Positions 1 through 11,345 of a DNA stretch of 64,000 nt are shown here, piece after piece. The notes beneath the pieces were generated by a model. It had not been told where the DNA came from. It saw only the letters and a list, made by a program, of their open reading frames with translations, and searched no databases. Numbering within the stretch: the stretch's first letter is position 1; the number at the start of each line of letters is the position of its first letter. Source of the stretch: Ovis canadensis (Eukaryota > Chordata > Mammalia > Artiodactyla > Bovidae); the NCBI RefSeq assembly GCF_042477335.2, contig NC_091255.1, positions 33,520,501 to 33,584,500 on the forward strand, in the 5' to 3' direction. A program made the translations under genes and the position numbers.

Positions 1-440
1 GCGCGTGAGGCAGGCTGCCAGGAAGTTTGCACCTGGTGACTGCCACTCCAACTTTCTGTGGGCCCTTGATTGGCGCTGGTTATGCCCTGGGCTATAAAGG
101 GAACAGCTCTTCTAAGAAGGGCAAGTCAAAAACAGAGGTGTTTTTGTCTCCGAATAGAGTGAGCCTGGAGTTTTGGGAACCCAAAAGCCTCTAAGCTTCT
201 AAAATTACCTGCCTGGCTCTCCAGCTGCTGGCGAGGCCCAACCTTGGCCCATGGTTATGTGGAGACCCTGGGGACCCAGAACAGGTAGGGGGAGACCTAC
301 CTCCCTGCCGCTGGCAGCACGAGCCGGTCTGGGTCCTGCAGGTCGGAGTTCCTGGGAGGGGAGGAAGGGAACTTTCTCTCTCCAAGCAACCCTGGCCCCT
401 GCATGGACTTTTTTGGACATTCAGAGCCTATGTTCTAGGA

Positions 441-628
441 CTGGGGTCCCCAGCTTCTGGGATCTAATGCCTGATGATCTGAGGTGGAGCTGATGTAATA
501 CAATAGAAATAAAGTGCACAGTAAATATAATGTGCTTGAATCATCCTGAAACCATCCCGTACCCCATTCGTGGAAAAATTGTCTTCCATGAAACAGGTCC
601 CTGGTGCCAAAAAGGTTGGGGACTGCTG
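441..628. mobile_element. hAT-Charlie (MER1-like) nonautonomous DNA transposon remnant
   Basis: The ends form imperfect inverted repeats: CTGGGGTCCCCAG on the left and GTTGGGGACTGCTG on the right. The inner phrases TGCCTGATGATCTGAGGTGG and GGTGCCAAAAAGGTTGGGG are typical of the MER1 group. The centre is deleted relative to full copies. Confidence 0.6.
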
Positions 629-1084
629 TCTCTGGGAGGCCCTGCCCTTCTGCCCAAAACCACCAGTGAGTAATCACATAATTATGGAGTGAGAAGGAAG
701 CACTTGGGGAAGGTGCAAAGCTGTGGTCAGTTCCTCCTCAGGCCTGTTGGCAAGTCCTGGTGATGGGTGGGAGGCCCAGCTTCTCTCACCACCTGGACAG
801 AGTGGCTAAGTGCCAGTGACTCCAGGACCAGCCGGTCACCCTTAAGAGTGACTCCTGCTGCTCTGCTCTGCCCACCCACAAGCCCCTCTCTCCAGTCCTA
901 CGGCTCCAGTCTTCACACCTTGGCTCACCCTGTCTGGAGTCCCTTTCTCTGCCCTCCTTGCCAGTTCCCCATTTGCAGGGCTTGAGGTGAGCTTGTCCTC
1001 TTGGTTCTTCTCACTGTTTTCCAAACATTCTGTTACAAATGTGTAAATATTGCTAGAAAGGCTCCTTTTTGCTTTTAACAGCAG

Positions 1085-1258
1085 GATGGTCAAGCATCAG
1101 ACCCTGAGAAGAAGGCCTGGGGTCAAATCTTAGTCCCACTGTTTGCTGGCTGGGTGACCCTGGGCAAGTTACTCACCCTCTCTGTGGAGGGTTTCATCAA
1201 TTGTAGTAGTGGATAGGAATTGTGTCTCCCTCATGGGTTGCTTGAGTGGTTATATATA

Positions 1259-1289
<31 letters not shown>

Positions 1290-1345
1290 TGAGATATATA
1301 AAATGCATACAGGAAGCACTTAATGAATGTTAGTAATTATTATAA
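1085..1345 (+). mobile_element. MIR SINE with internal TA microsatellite
   Basis: The core phrases GGGTGACCCTGGGCAAGTTACT and, near the end, AAGCACTTAATGAATGTTAG mark a sense MIR. A (TA)n run at about 1254-1300 has grown inside it. Confidence 0.7.
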
Positions 1346-1929
1346 TAATAATAATTATTATGTTGTTATTATTCTCTGATGGGCTGAGATTATGGCCAAC
1401 TAGGCCTTGGGAATAAGGTGTTGGTGTGGGAAGCTGCCCCGTGGATGTCCTGTTGGGACTGTGTGACCTGTGGCTTCTAGATGAACCTCCTGCCTCCCTC
1501 CCTGCCTCCCTCCTATCCTCTTGCTGCAGCTCTGGGTTTTAGCAGGGTTTCTCCTGGGATCAGTCTCCAAGATGATTCTACTTGACTTGTTCAGTTGGCA
1601 AGCTGTCAGCTAGTCCCTGCCATGCCTGGTGCCTTGCTGAACCCCCAGGGACTCCAAGAGAAATTAGGCAGGAGCTTTGCTGCCAGACCATGTAAGGGTA
1701 AGGGGAGGAGGGCGATGAACCCTTCCAGCTGTGAGGGATGTACCTTCAATTAGGGGTGCACACAGGGGCTGTGGGAGCTCAAGGCAGGCACCTGAACTCT
1801 GGGAAGGCTTCAAGAGGAGGTGACCTTCTTGAAGGTCAGTCCTGAAGGACGAATGGGGATGCTCCAGTTGGACCAGAGAAGGGAAGGCTTGCCAAGCAGG
1901 AGGCACAGCAGGTCCAATTTATTTCAGCC

Positions 1930-2115
1930 TAATGTCCTCAGGTACCGGGTGAGGAATGATCATGAAAGTAACCCTTTATGTAGGTCCCATGATTATGCCC
2001 ATAATGAGGAGGCTAAGGGACAGAAATGTGAAATGACTTGCCCAGAGTCAGACAGCTAGTGAGTGGGGGGTGTGGGATTGGAACCCAGACAGTTTGACTC
2101 CAGAATTCTATCTTT
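1930..2115 (-). mobile_element. MIR SINE, antisense
   Basis: Reverse-orientation MIR phrases are visible: ATGAGGAGGCTAAGGGACAG, GACTTGCCCAGAGTCA and GATTGGAACCCAGACAG. Confidence 0.7.
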
Positions 2116-2613
2116 AACCTCCCCACCCCCTTCCAGGTGGGCCTTTTCAGCAAGGCTGCCTTTGGTCTCTGCCCAGACGGGCTTCCTGAGAGAGAGACTG
2201 AGCCCTCCACCCCACCCCACCTGGGTGCCCACATGGGCACCTGGCTGTGCACCTGTCTTCACTCCCCAGCCCACCGCTGCCTTCCGCGCCCCTGACCTGG
2301 GACTCACCCACCCCTTCACTGTTGTCACAGCCCTGCCTGGGCCCCTTGGTTCAAGAGCAAACCCTTAAGAGGGGTGGCCCTCATTGGGGGCTTGGCAGCT
2401 GCATCCTGGGGGACTGCGGAGCCTTCCTGAGACTCTGAGAGGCTAATGTCTTGGTGGTGGAGCTTCAGTGACCCCCTGCCACCCTACTCTCTCAACCAGC
2501 CTGTTGCCCCACCAGGCAGGTCCTTGGTAGCGGGGGGACAGGAGAGGGTCTGAGGGGCTACCTACTTCCTGTCCTCGCTCAGGGACATCCCCTGGTGTTC
2601 CTGTGTTTTGCAG

Positions 2614-2712
2614 TCGGTGGTGGTGCCCAGGTGCCGGGCGACAGCTGAGGCGCTTCAGATCACAGTGGGCCACATCCTGGGAGACGCCGGCAGCCCCTAC
2701 CTCACGGGACTT
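2614..2712 (+). CDS. SPNS3: SPNS3 coding exon, third from last (33 codons)
   Basis: Acceptor TTTTGCAG and donor GTAAGG flank a 99-nt, phase-0 exon beginning SVVVP and ending SPYLTGL. It corresponds to the loop and helix 11 region of the transporter. Length and both phases equal those of SPNS2 coding exon 10. Confidence 0.93.
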
Positions 2713-4012
2713 GTAAGGCCGGGTGGATGGTGGGGCTCCAGAGAAGGGCTGCACTTGGGAGGCCCAGTGGCTTCCTGGTGGGCCTGGCAGACCCCGCCTC
2801 TCTCCTCTGCAGATCTCCAGCGCCCTGCGGGCAGGGCGCCCCGACACTTACCTGCAGCGCTTCCTCAGCCTTCAACAGAGCTTCCTGTGCTGCGCCTTCA
2901 TCATTGCCCTGGGCGGCGGCTGCTTCCTGCTGACTGCACTGTACCTAGAGAGAGACCAGGCCCAAGCCCAGAAGTCTGGCACAGGTACCCTGCTCCTTTG
3001 CACCCATTCCGGGCTCAGGGCTGACCCTATAGGAGCAAAGAGCACTGGCCACCCCCTGAATTTATTAATTTATCCGTTCATTCATTTGTTGATTCACGCA
3101 CACGTAATTGTTACGCCCCTGCTATGTGCCGGATTGCAGATCCTGGGGAGTGAACATCAAGTCCAAGCCCATGTGAAGAGAAACAAACAAGAAACAAACA
3201 GAAGCAGTAAAAGACAGAGTGTGTTTGAGGTCCTAAGTGCTATGAGAGGCATAAGGCAGGAAAGTGGGGAGAGAGGAACGGAGGGGGGGCGGTGGGCGGG
3301 GCAGATTGCAGTTTTTGAAAGGGTGGCCGGAGAGGTCCTCACTGCACAGGTGACCTTGGAGCAAAGATTTGGAGGAGGGAATGAGTTGTGCAGCTGTCTG
3401 GGGGAAGGTGCTCCTGGTGGAGGGAAGAGCTTGTGCAAAGGCCCTGGGGTGGGAATGTACCGGCTTGTGTTTGAGGACCTGCAAGAACGCCGCTATGGCT
3501 GAAGCAGGAGCAAGGGGGGCCAGCGGCAGAGACAAGAGTGACAGTAAAAGGACCAGAGCGTGGGGGGACTGAGGACTTTTGTAGGGACTGAAGCCTTAAC
3601 ACTGAGTGAGATAGGAGCTGCTATGGGGTTTCCAGGGCACAGGCCCCAGGGTGTTTGATTGACATCATAAAAGCACCACTGTGGTGCTGCTGTGTTGAGA
3701 GCAGACTGTGGCAGGGTGGGGTTGGGTCAGTGTTGAAGCAGGGAGGCCAAAGGGAGGTTCTGTAGCCATCAGGGGAAAGCAGAGGGGCTGGGACCATGGT
3801 GGTAGCATTGAAGGTGGGGAGAACAGGTTGGATCTGGAATTTACTTTGAAAATGGAAGCTGGAGGATTTTGTAGCAGACTGTGTCCAGGCATGGTCCCCA
3901 AACACCTCTGCCTCCTTTGGGGCTGGCTGAGTGATTTCCGCCCACAGGGATCTTTGAGAGCGAGAACCAACGCCTGATTTCTGGCAGGGGTGCCTCCCCA
4001 GAAGACCCCTGA
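2614..4012 (+). CDS. SPNS3: SPNS3 (sphingolipid transporter 3, Spinster homologue), last three coding exons, 5' end outside the window
   Basis: These exons join in frame into the last 111 residues of a Spinster-family major facilitator protein and end at TGA 4010-4012. The first exon matches, residue for residue at the key places, the SPNS2 exon of identical length and phase at 47939-48037 ([13 protein letters not shown]). The second encodes a basic loop and then a last hydrophobic helix (FLCCAFIIALGGGCFLLTALYL minus its ends). The third is a short polar tail. SPNS3 lies next to SPNS2 in mammals, which supports the name over SPNS1. Family knowledge gives a membrane transporter of sphingolipid or lysolipid type; the substrate of SPNS3 is not well settled. 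I searched 1-2613 for the preceding 22-codon exon (GET...NWA...ADILM type) and did not find it, so it lies upstream. Confidence 0.93.
2813..2984 (+). CDS. SPNS3: SPNS3 coding exon, second from last
   Basis: Acceptor CTCTGCAG and donor GTACCC. The 172-nt exon starts ISSALRAG, parallel to ISDLIRQS of SPNS2 exon 11, and carries the final membrane helix followed by a charged start of the cytosolic tail (LERDQAQAQ). It ends in phase 1. Confidence 0.92.
3060..3885 (-). mobile_element. L2 LINE fragment, antisense, in the last SPNS3 intron
   Basis: This fills nearly all of the intron between the last two SPNS3 exons. Recognisable antisense L2 phrases run in order: CTATGTGCCGGATTGCAG, GAGAGGTCCTCACTG, GTGCAAAGGCCCTGGGG and GACCATGGTGGTAGCATTG. 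Open frames across it are chance. Confidence 0.65.
3948..4012 (+). CDS. SPNS3: SPNS3 last coding exon with stop
   Basis: After acceptor CCGCCCACAG the reading frame continues through GIFESENQRLISGRGASPE and stops at TGA 4010-4012. The tail ends in DP, similar in character to the acidic Ser/Gly-rich C-terminus of SPNS3 orthologues. The assignment rests on exact phase fit and this similarity. Confidence 0.82.
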
Positions 4013-4320
4013 GGCCCTGCCTGGCAGCAAGGAGGTCCCACCTGCCCTGTCCGTACCCCTCTGGGTGATCTCCACTGGATCAGTGCCTCTGCCCACCTTT
4101 GACTGTGGCTCCAGGACCCTGGCCGAGCTGCACCTGCCGTTTCTTTGCTCCCAGCTGGAGAGCTGGCAGCGCCTGTGGCTGGGCTGGGAATTGAGCTGTC
4201 AGCAACCCCCGTGGGAAGCCTGAGCCTATGCCTGCACCCAGCATGAAGCCACTCACTCCAGCCCGGAGTCCTCAGCCTGGCTGCCAGCAGGCCCGATTAA
4301 AGTGTGGCCGGTACAAAGCC
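4013..4320 (+). other. SPNS3: SPNS3 3' UTR
   Basis: The UTR runs from the stop codon to just beyond an ATTAAA hexamer at 4296-4301. The cleavage point is not visible and is placed about 15-25 nt after the hexamer. Confidence 0.65.
4296..4301 (+). promoter_or_regulatory. SPNS3: Poly(A) signal ATTAAA of SPNS3
   Basis: ATTAAA is the commonest variant hexamer. It lies 284 nt past the stop codon and is followed at once by a GT-rich stretch (AAGTGTGG), as expected of a downstream element. Confidence 0.65.
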
Positions 4321-5365
4321 CGTGGATATAGGCCTTTAGACAATCATGTTATTTATAGCCTCAAGGTGTCTCTGCTGGGATCAGGAGCTGGAGAGGAGGA
4401 GGTGGGCAGTCTGGGCGGAGAATGCACGGCTGCTCAGTGTGGGTCTCTAGGCGTGCCCACCCTGGACTGCCCACTCTGACCCTGCTTCCCCACTCTGCAG
4501 GGTCGAGAGGGCACGGGACACAGCTCTGTGTGCATCAGCCTTTGAACTCAAGGTGGGGGCTGAATCAGTATTCTAGAAGATAGGTCTCTACTTGGGTGCT
4601 GGTGTCGGGGTGTGGCCACAAGATCCATGGAGATCCTCTGCCTGCGCTGACCCAGCCGCCTCAGACCCATGCTGGGGGGCTCGCATGGCTGTGCATGAGT
4701 GCCTTGCTCTGCATCCCTCCCTCCCTCCCCCATGGGGAGGGCCGGCTCGGTGGGACTCACCGGGTTCACAGCAGCTGGGCGCAGCAGGCCCTGCAGGAGA
4801 TCAACAGCTTCCAGGCGGGTAGCAGTGAGGAGGCATGTTCTTTCCACCATGAGCATAAGCGTCTTGCCCTCTCCCCTGGTGCCTAGCCAGGCAATCACTG
4901 TTCACTTTCTGATTGCTGCTGCTGGGTCTGCCTCTCAGCGGCTGTGGGCAGAGTAGTGACCCAGACTCATGCTCACCTCCTGACCCTTGTTTGCTCCGTC
5001 CCTGCCCTCTATGGGTGTCCTCCCTGCCCCTTAGGTTGGAGGGGACAAGCTCCAGGAGCTGGACTCTCCAGCTCAACCCGCATCTGCCACTCCCAACTTC
5101 CCCAAGTCTCAGCCCTCCCTCTGGAGCAACCATCATCAGGCTGACTGCCTGCCCCCGCCCCCCACCGTCTGATGCTTGGAGCTCATGAAATGGGCTGGCT
5201 CTGAGGTTACAAGAAAAACGATTCCTGAGGGTCCTCGTTTAGGGTTCTGCTCCCAAGTACAACATGGGCATGGGAGGGAGAGGGTCATTCCCACACCCCT
5301 AAGCAATCCTCTCGTCTCAGCTGGGTATCCTGCAATTCAGTTCAACTCTGACACTGTCTACCCAG

Positions 5366-5684
5366 TGAGTGAGTGAAAGTCGCTCAGTCATGTCTGACTC
5401 TTTGCAACCCCATGGACTATACGGTCCATGGAATTCTCCAGGTCAGAATACTGGAGTGGGTCGCCTTTCCCTTCTCCAGGGGATCTTCCCAACCCAGGGA
5501 TCAAACCCAGGTCTCCCACATTGCAGGAGGATTGTTTTTACCAGCTGAGCCACGAGGGAAGCCCAAGAATACTGGAGTGGGTAGCCTATCTCTTCTCCAG
5601 CAGATCTTCCTGACACAGGAATCAAACCAGGGTCTCCTGCATTGCAGGTGATTCTTTAGCATCTGAGCTATCAGGGAAGCCCTA
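5366..5684 (-). mobile_element. Bov-tA type SINE, compound, with target-site duplication
   Basis: The antisense Bov-tA hallmark (CGCTCAGTCATGTCTGACTC) leads in, and the tRNA-like end reads GAGCCACGAGGGAAGCCC. A second partial tRNA-side unit follows (5566-5684). TCTACCCAG flanks the whole block at 5357-5365 and 5685-5693, so both units probably came in as one insertion. Confidence 0.88.
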
Positions 5685-5699
5685 TCTACCCAGAGAATA

Positions 5700-6350
5700 A
5701 TCACATTCCACAGGTTAAGGGTTCAGTCCTACAAGACCCTACCAGGCCCGTCCCACACTACAGATGCCAACCACAAGTCCAGGTGGTAAGTGGCTGTAAA
5801 CCCAAGATTCTCACAGCTCCTTCCTGGGGTTCCATTAATGTGCTAGAGAACTTAGTAAACCCATTTACTTGCTGGTTTATTACAAAGGATTTATTAAAAG
5901 AGATGTGTAGGGCATCTGAGCATCTGGCATCTGCTCCTTCAGTCCCAGCCAGCGTATGGTATGGGAGAAGGGCATGGAGCCTCCACGCTCCCCAGAGGTC
6001 CATGTGTTCACCAGCCTGGAAGCTCTCTCGACACCTCCCTTTTGGATTTTTATGGAAGCTTCATTACTCAGGCATGATTGATTATACCATTGGCCATTGG
6101 AATGTGATCTTAATTTCTAGCCTCCCTCCCCTCCCTGGAGGTGGTTTTGGGGCAGGGTTGGGACCAAAAGTTCCAACCTTCTAATTGCAGGGTTTGCTGT
6201 TAGCCTTGTCTTTAGGTGAGTTCCAAAAGTCACCTAACAGGAGACACTTTTAGGATCTCATCACCTAGCAAACTCCAAGGGTTTTAGGAGCTCAATGCCA
6301 GAAACAGGATGAGCAGCCAAACATATTTCTTGTTATAAATGACAGTATCA
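5700..6350 (-). mobile_element. LTR-like repeat, family not assigned
   Basis: The phrases GGATTTTTATGGAAGCTTCA and ATTGGCCATTGG, and the trailing ACATATTTCTTGTTATAAAT, recall an antisense solo LTR of an old mammalian endogenous retroelement. No internal coding region accompanies it. Ends and family are uncertain. Confidence 0.35.
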
Positions 6351-6506
6351 TACTTGATTTCTCCTGAGAAGGAGGCAGTCAGTGTGGGATTCACTGGCTG
6401 TGTGACCCGGGCCACTCTCTGTCCTCTCTCAGCTTCAGACTCTGGCTCTATTTAAGAGGTGTATTGCAAAAAAAAAAAAGAGGTGTATTGCATGTGGCTT
6501 TTCTAG

Positions 6507-6652
6507 CCTGTTAGTCACTCAGTTGTGTCCGACTCTGTGACCCCATGGACTGTAGCCTGCCAGGCTCCCCTTGTCCATGGGATTCTCCAGGCAAGGATAC
6601 TAGGGTGGGTAGCCATTCCCTTCTCCAGGGTATCTTCCTGACCCAGAGATAT
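6507..6652 (-). mobile_element. Partial Bov-tA SINE
   Basis: It starts GTCACTCAGTTGTGTCCGAC and runs to TATCTTCCTGACCCAG, then stops short of the tRNA-like head. Confidence 0.85.
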
Positions 6653-8451
6653 ACCTCGTGATTTCTCATGAACTGGGTCCACAGAAGCCTAGCTCCAGGG
6701 TCTGAACCTTCTCCCTACAGTCCTGGGGAGGACCCCTGTGAGACTCAGCTCCCAGGAAATGGGCAAAGGCTTCCCAACGGTCATCGGCTGCCACCTCCCC
6801 AGCTTGAGTCCAGGGGCTGGGGAAAAGATCAGAAATCTCATTTATGCCAGTTCCAGAAACACATTGGTACCAATGGGTGCCCATCTAGGTGGTGGGCAGT
6901 GACTCCAACCCTGCCCTTGGACCTCATAGCCCCAGAAGGAACCAGAAAACACTTAGCTGGGCCAAGTGAGGACCACTTACAGGCAGAAGAAGTGGTTCCA
7001 TCCCTCAGAAGTTGTGAGAAGTTGACCTAGAAGCTGGGAAATAGCCAGAGAAGGTGCGGGGAAGGGAATCCCTGGTGGAGGAACAGGCAGAGACACAGGG
7101 GCTGAGACAGAAGGTATGTGGTGAGTCATGGAGAGATGTGGTGTGGTCAGAAAGGAGGGGGGTGTGTGTGTTTTGAAGCGGAGGAGAGGAGGCAGGAGAG
7201 ACTGGCTGGGACCAGAGGGCTCACGTGCCAGTTGAGGAGCTGGGGCTTAGAGCCTGTAATCAGGGTAGTCCCTTCTGACTCAAGCACTTTCTGGAGTTTA
7301 GGTTGCCAGGCAGGGCAGGGTGGTGCTTTCTGGGACTGAGCTAGACAGAATGCCCTGCTAGGAGTTTATAGGATGTTATCATCCTAAGTGTTTTGAGGCA
7401 GGGCAGGAGCGCTGGGGTGGTGGACTCTGGGCGGGGGAGACAGTATCTGTTCTGTAAGCAACCCAATCCTAGCTATATTCAACTCCCAGCCCCTGCCCCA
7501 GCGGGGCTGGTCGCTCAGACCTTGCTGTGCTGAGGTCCTAGCTTATAGATCTTTGAGAGCCCAGCCACTCAGGCTCAGCAGGAGGAATGGTCAGTAGAAC
7601 ACACCTTTCTGGCCAAAAGGGCACTTCCTGGGCGACCCTAGTCTCTGATACTCTGGACTCACTCGTTGGGAATGTCGATGGGGGACCTCACTGCTGAGCA
7701 GGATGAGGCCCTCAGACCTGACCTGCTCACGCTACGTGTTACTTGTGCTTCCTGGACACACGTCGCATTCCAGCTCCCAGGTGTCTTGCCAGGTATGCAG
7801 GTGTGCCTGTCCTTGTGCATGCACCCGTATCTGCTCATTTGTGTGTCTGGGCATGAAAGCAGGTGTTGATAGGGTCTGGATGATTAACCTCTTCTTCCAC
7901 CTTGACCTCAGGCTTGGAGGGCTGAGCACACACATTGAGATGATCACCCCAATCCTGGCTTGTTTCCCTGCAACACCAGACATCAGTCTGTTTCATTCTC
8001 TGAAGACTCTTATCTCTCCTGCATGCCTAGATGAACCTGTGAGCTTGTTGGTTTAATGCACTCTCTAACAGAGCTGGCAGGAGGCAGGGAGAGGCTGCTG
8101 GAGCCAAGCTTTATCCTGTACAGGGAGGTATGGGACTACATCAGTTAAGGTTGTAGGCTGGTATGCAACAGAAACTGACTGATAGCTTAAGCAAGAAGGG
8201 GATTTGTTGAAGCACATCAGGAGCTCACAGCATCTATGTGGAGATTCAGGAGCCAGGGCTCTTAGGCCATCTTACTGGGGGACCTTCACGAGAGCTCCAG
8301 ACAATTTTTCCCTATCCTTTTCCCACCCTACTCAAGATTTCAAGCCCTGAATGGGAGAGTCCGATTGGATCATTAGCCCATGTCTTGATTTATATATAGC
8401 TCCATTAAGACCAGGGAACCAGGATGCATTTAAGAGCATCAAAATAAAACA

Positions 8452-8515
8452 GCAATGAAAGAAAAAAAAGAGACTATACACACACACAGACACACACACA
8501 CACACACAAATACCA
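8452..8515. repeat. A-rich tract and CA microsatellite
   Basis: An A-rich stretch is followed by interrupted (CA)n at about 8474-8510. Open frames across it are not genes. Confidence 0.8.
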
Positions 8516-9056
8516 ATGACTGTGTCCATTACAGTGATCTTGGGCAGGCCACTGGCCCTCTCTCAGATGCAACCTCTCGTGGGACAGGGAAGAGGCCAGA
8601 CTCAGTGTCCTTCAAGGGATTCTTCATTTCTGAGAGTCCGAGTCCATGATCAAAGGAGATGGAAGCTTCTATAATTCAGAAAGTGTTTAAAATGTTCAAA
8701 TAACAGAACAGGAACTTCTCTGTTAGTGGGGACTCAGAGCCATCTGTTCTGAGCAGGGGAGAGGCAGAGACGAAGTGTTCTGAGCTGGGAGGTGGAGGGG
8801 CTCCAAGTCCCCTGCTTGGCAACAGCAGGAGCAGAGAGGAGCTATCCTCTCCCTACCCTTGGGTGGTGACCTGTAGAGAAGGTAGTCAAAGGGTGGATGT
8901 AAATGGCACATGGAAGCTGATGGAGGGTGGAGTCAAAGAGGGAGAAAATGCCTTTCTCAGGCCAGGAGAGGAATCTGGCTGGTTTCTGAATCACGAAGAA
9001 CAACAGATACATGATGCAAATCACCACGCACTTCCTGAGTTGCACCTGCTAAATGT

Positions 9057-9738
9057 CATTTACTCATTCACTCAACAAACATTCTCTGAGCCACCTCCTC
9101 TGCCCTGGACTATGGAGATGAATCAGGTAGTGTTTGAACCCTCAAGGCTCACGATCTGTTGTTGGACTGGTGAGGGGGAGCAGGGGACTGATGTACAACA
9201 TAATCAGCACAATGAGTTTGGTGCAATGGAGGGGTACACAGGGTACTCAAGTAGCCTAGAGGAAATGACAATTTCAATAAGTAGGTCAGGGAGGGCTTCC
9301 TGGAGGAAGTCATGTCTGTGCTGGGTTTCTGAAGGACAAGGGGGAGGAGTGAGCTAGGCAGAACCAGACCAAAAAGCCAGGGGAGGGGGTTACCTAGGTG
9401 GCGCTCTCCGTGGTCCTGAACCATCATTGTGTTACCAGGACAGGACTTTTGTGTTGAGGGTAGGGGGCAACTAGAGATGATTGCTCCCAGTTCCTGCCAC
9501 TCCTCTGGGCTCCAGAAAGTATCATAACTATGAGTGAGTCTAGGGAGCTCCATTTTCAGTATGGATGAGTGTAATTTTGAGAGATGGGCAGTAGGATCTG
9601 AGGCTGGAGATTGGCATGGGTCATGAAGTGTTATTGGGGATCATGTTAAGGAACTTTGATATTTTTAAAAAAAATTTATTGAAGTATAGTTGATTTATAG
9701 TATCATGTTAATTTCTGCTGTACAGAAAAGTGATTCAG

Positions 9739-9797
<59 letters not shown>

Positions 9798-10450
9798 CTT
9801 TATGTTCTTTTCCATTACGGTTTAGTATAAGATATAGAGTAGGACCTTGTTGTGTATCCATTCTATATATGATAGTTTGCGTCTGCTAATCCCAAACTCC
9901 CACTCCATCCCTCTCTCACCCCCTTAGCCCCTTGGCAACCACAAGCCTGTTCTCTATATCTGTGCATCTGTTTCTGTTTCATAGATAAGAACTTAGATAT
10001 TTTTAGTCTTATAGTAGTGGAGAGCCATGGAAAGGTTTTATGCAAGGTAATGATAGGGTTTGTATGTGTAACTTAGAAAATTATGGCAAGAAATATGAAG
10101 AAAAGACTGGAGGGGAATGTTGGAACAGGTGTTGTTGAGTTTTAAAAGGGTCCAAGTGAGACATGAAAGGTTAGAGCTAAGTCTGTGAGCAATGAAGACA
10201 TTTGAAGATATTAAGAAAAAAGGGAACTGGCCCTAGAAGTGGGAGTTGAAGGAGGAGCCCCAAATGGCCTCTAGGTTTCCCACTTGGTAACAATGTGGAT
10301 GCTGCTGCTATTTGTCAGAGATAAATGATACTGGGTAGGAGCAGGTTGAGGGGAAAGATGACGAGTTCAGTCTTGGTTGTGCTGAGTTTAAGGTGCTGAG
10401 GGTGTCTTGGGGGGAATGTGCAGGAAACTGTATATAGACCTACTGTTTGG
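9057..10450 (-). mobile_element. L2 LINE, antisense, interrupted
   Basis: It opens with ACTCATTCACTCAACAAACA and continues with TCAGGGAGGGCTTCCTGGAG and, after the L1 insertion at 9660-9995, GGAGAGCCATGGAAAGG and further L2-like text. The L1 piece therefore landed inside an older L2. Confidence 0.55.
9660..9995 (-). mobile_element. L1 LINE 3' end, antisense, with AT/AC microsatellite
   Basis: The text TTATTGAAGTATAGTTGATT, then CAAACTCCCACTCCATCC and CTGTTTCTGTTTCATAG, is the reverse complement of an artiodactyl L1 3' UTR. An (AT)n(AC)n(AT)n run lies at about 9740-9797. Confidence 0.75.
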
Positions 10451-10959
10451 AGATGAGGTCACATCTAAAGATGGAGGATTGGATGTCCTAGGGATGTGGA
10501 TAATTGTTGAAAACCCAAGCACGAGTGAGAGGCTGCCGAGGGAGGGTGTGCCACATGAGCAGGGAGGAGACTGAGGCTGAGCACTGGAGACACTCCTGTG
10601 TAGGGAGACGAGCAGAGACGAGGTGAACTGAGCTCCCAGCTAGCAGACGTGGGGGAGCCAGTATTTCTCTGAGTGTGTTCTGCAAAGCCGTGTTCATCTT
10701 CCAAGATGATCTGTGGCCTCATACACATGGGCAGATGGCAGCCTATACCTCCCCATGGGAGACTCCCAATGTACACTCTCAGATTAAAGGCTCTGAAAAG
10801 TTCCTCAGTGAGGGAACCTAATGCTCTATGTTTACTTCACCATTTCCCAAATATATTCACCCTTGGGACATGGACCACTAATGTCCTGTGCCCTATTGGT
10901 TTTGAAATTATGATCTAAACTTAATGAATGAATATTAGAAGGCCCTTTAGCCATCATTG

Positions 10960-11345
10960 ACTTTAGCCTCCCATTATGATGAGGAAGCTCTGTCCTGGAG
11001 AAGCTACTGCCCCCATTCCCGTGGGGCAGTAGAAGAAACACTGGATTAGAGGGTAGACACACCCTACCCTCAAGGTTTAATGCAAGCCTCATCATTTACT
11101 GGGCTTCCTTGGTGGCTCAGATAGTAAAAAATCTGCCTGCAATGCAGGAGACCCAGAGTTCACCCCTGGGTTGGGAAGATCCCCTGGAGAAGGGAATGGC
11201 TACCACTCCAGTATTCTTGCCTGGAGAATCCAATGGACAGAGGAGTCTGGTGGGCTACAGTTCATAGGGTCACAAAGTCAGACACGACTGTGCAACTTAA
11301 CACTTTTACTTCATCATTTACTAGGTATGTGACCTTAGGTATATT
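10960..11345 (+). mobile_element. MIR fragment split by a Bov-tA SINE
   Basis: MIR-like text ends at CATCATTTACT and resumes after the SINE with CATTTACTAGGTATGTGACC. The outer limits are approximate. Confidence 0.5.
11101..11310 (+). mobile_element. Bov-tA SINE with 12-bp target-site duplication
   Basis: A sense copy from GGGCTTCCTTGGTGGCTCAG to GACACGACTGTGCAACTTAA. The 12-mer TCATCATTTACT is perfectly repeated at 11089-11100 and 11311-11322. Confidence 0.93.

Larger units (their letters stand above)
1..2613 (+). other. SPNS3 intron sequence with old repeats
   Basis: No exon was found here. The stretch holds an hAT-type DNA transposon remnant (441-628), a MIR with a TA-repeat expansion (1085-1345) and an antisense MIR (about 1930-2115). 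The rest is unremarkable GC-rich intron sequence. Confidence 0.6.

Noticed and set aside
2723-3502. A 259-codon frame over SPNS3 sequence.
   Set aside because: It is real exon read through into intron and L2 sequence. The splice donor at 2985 and the good fit of the next exon explain it.
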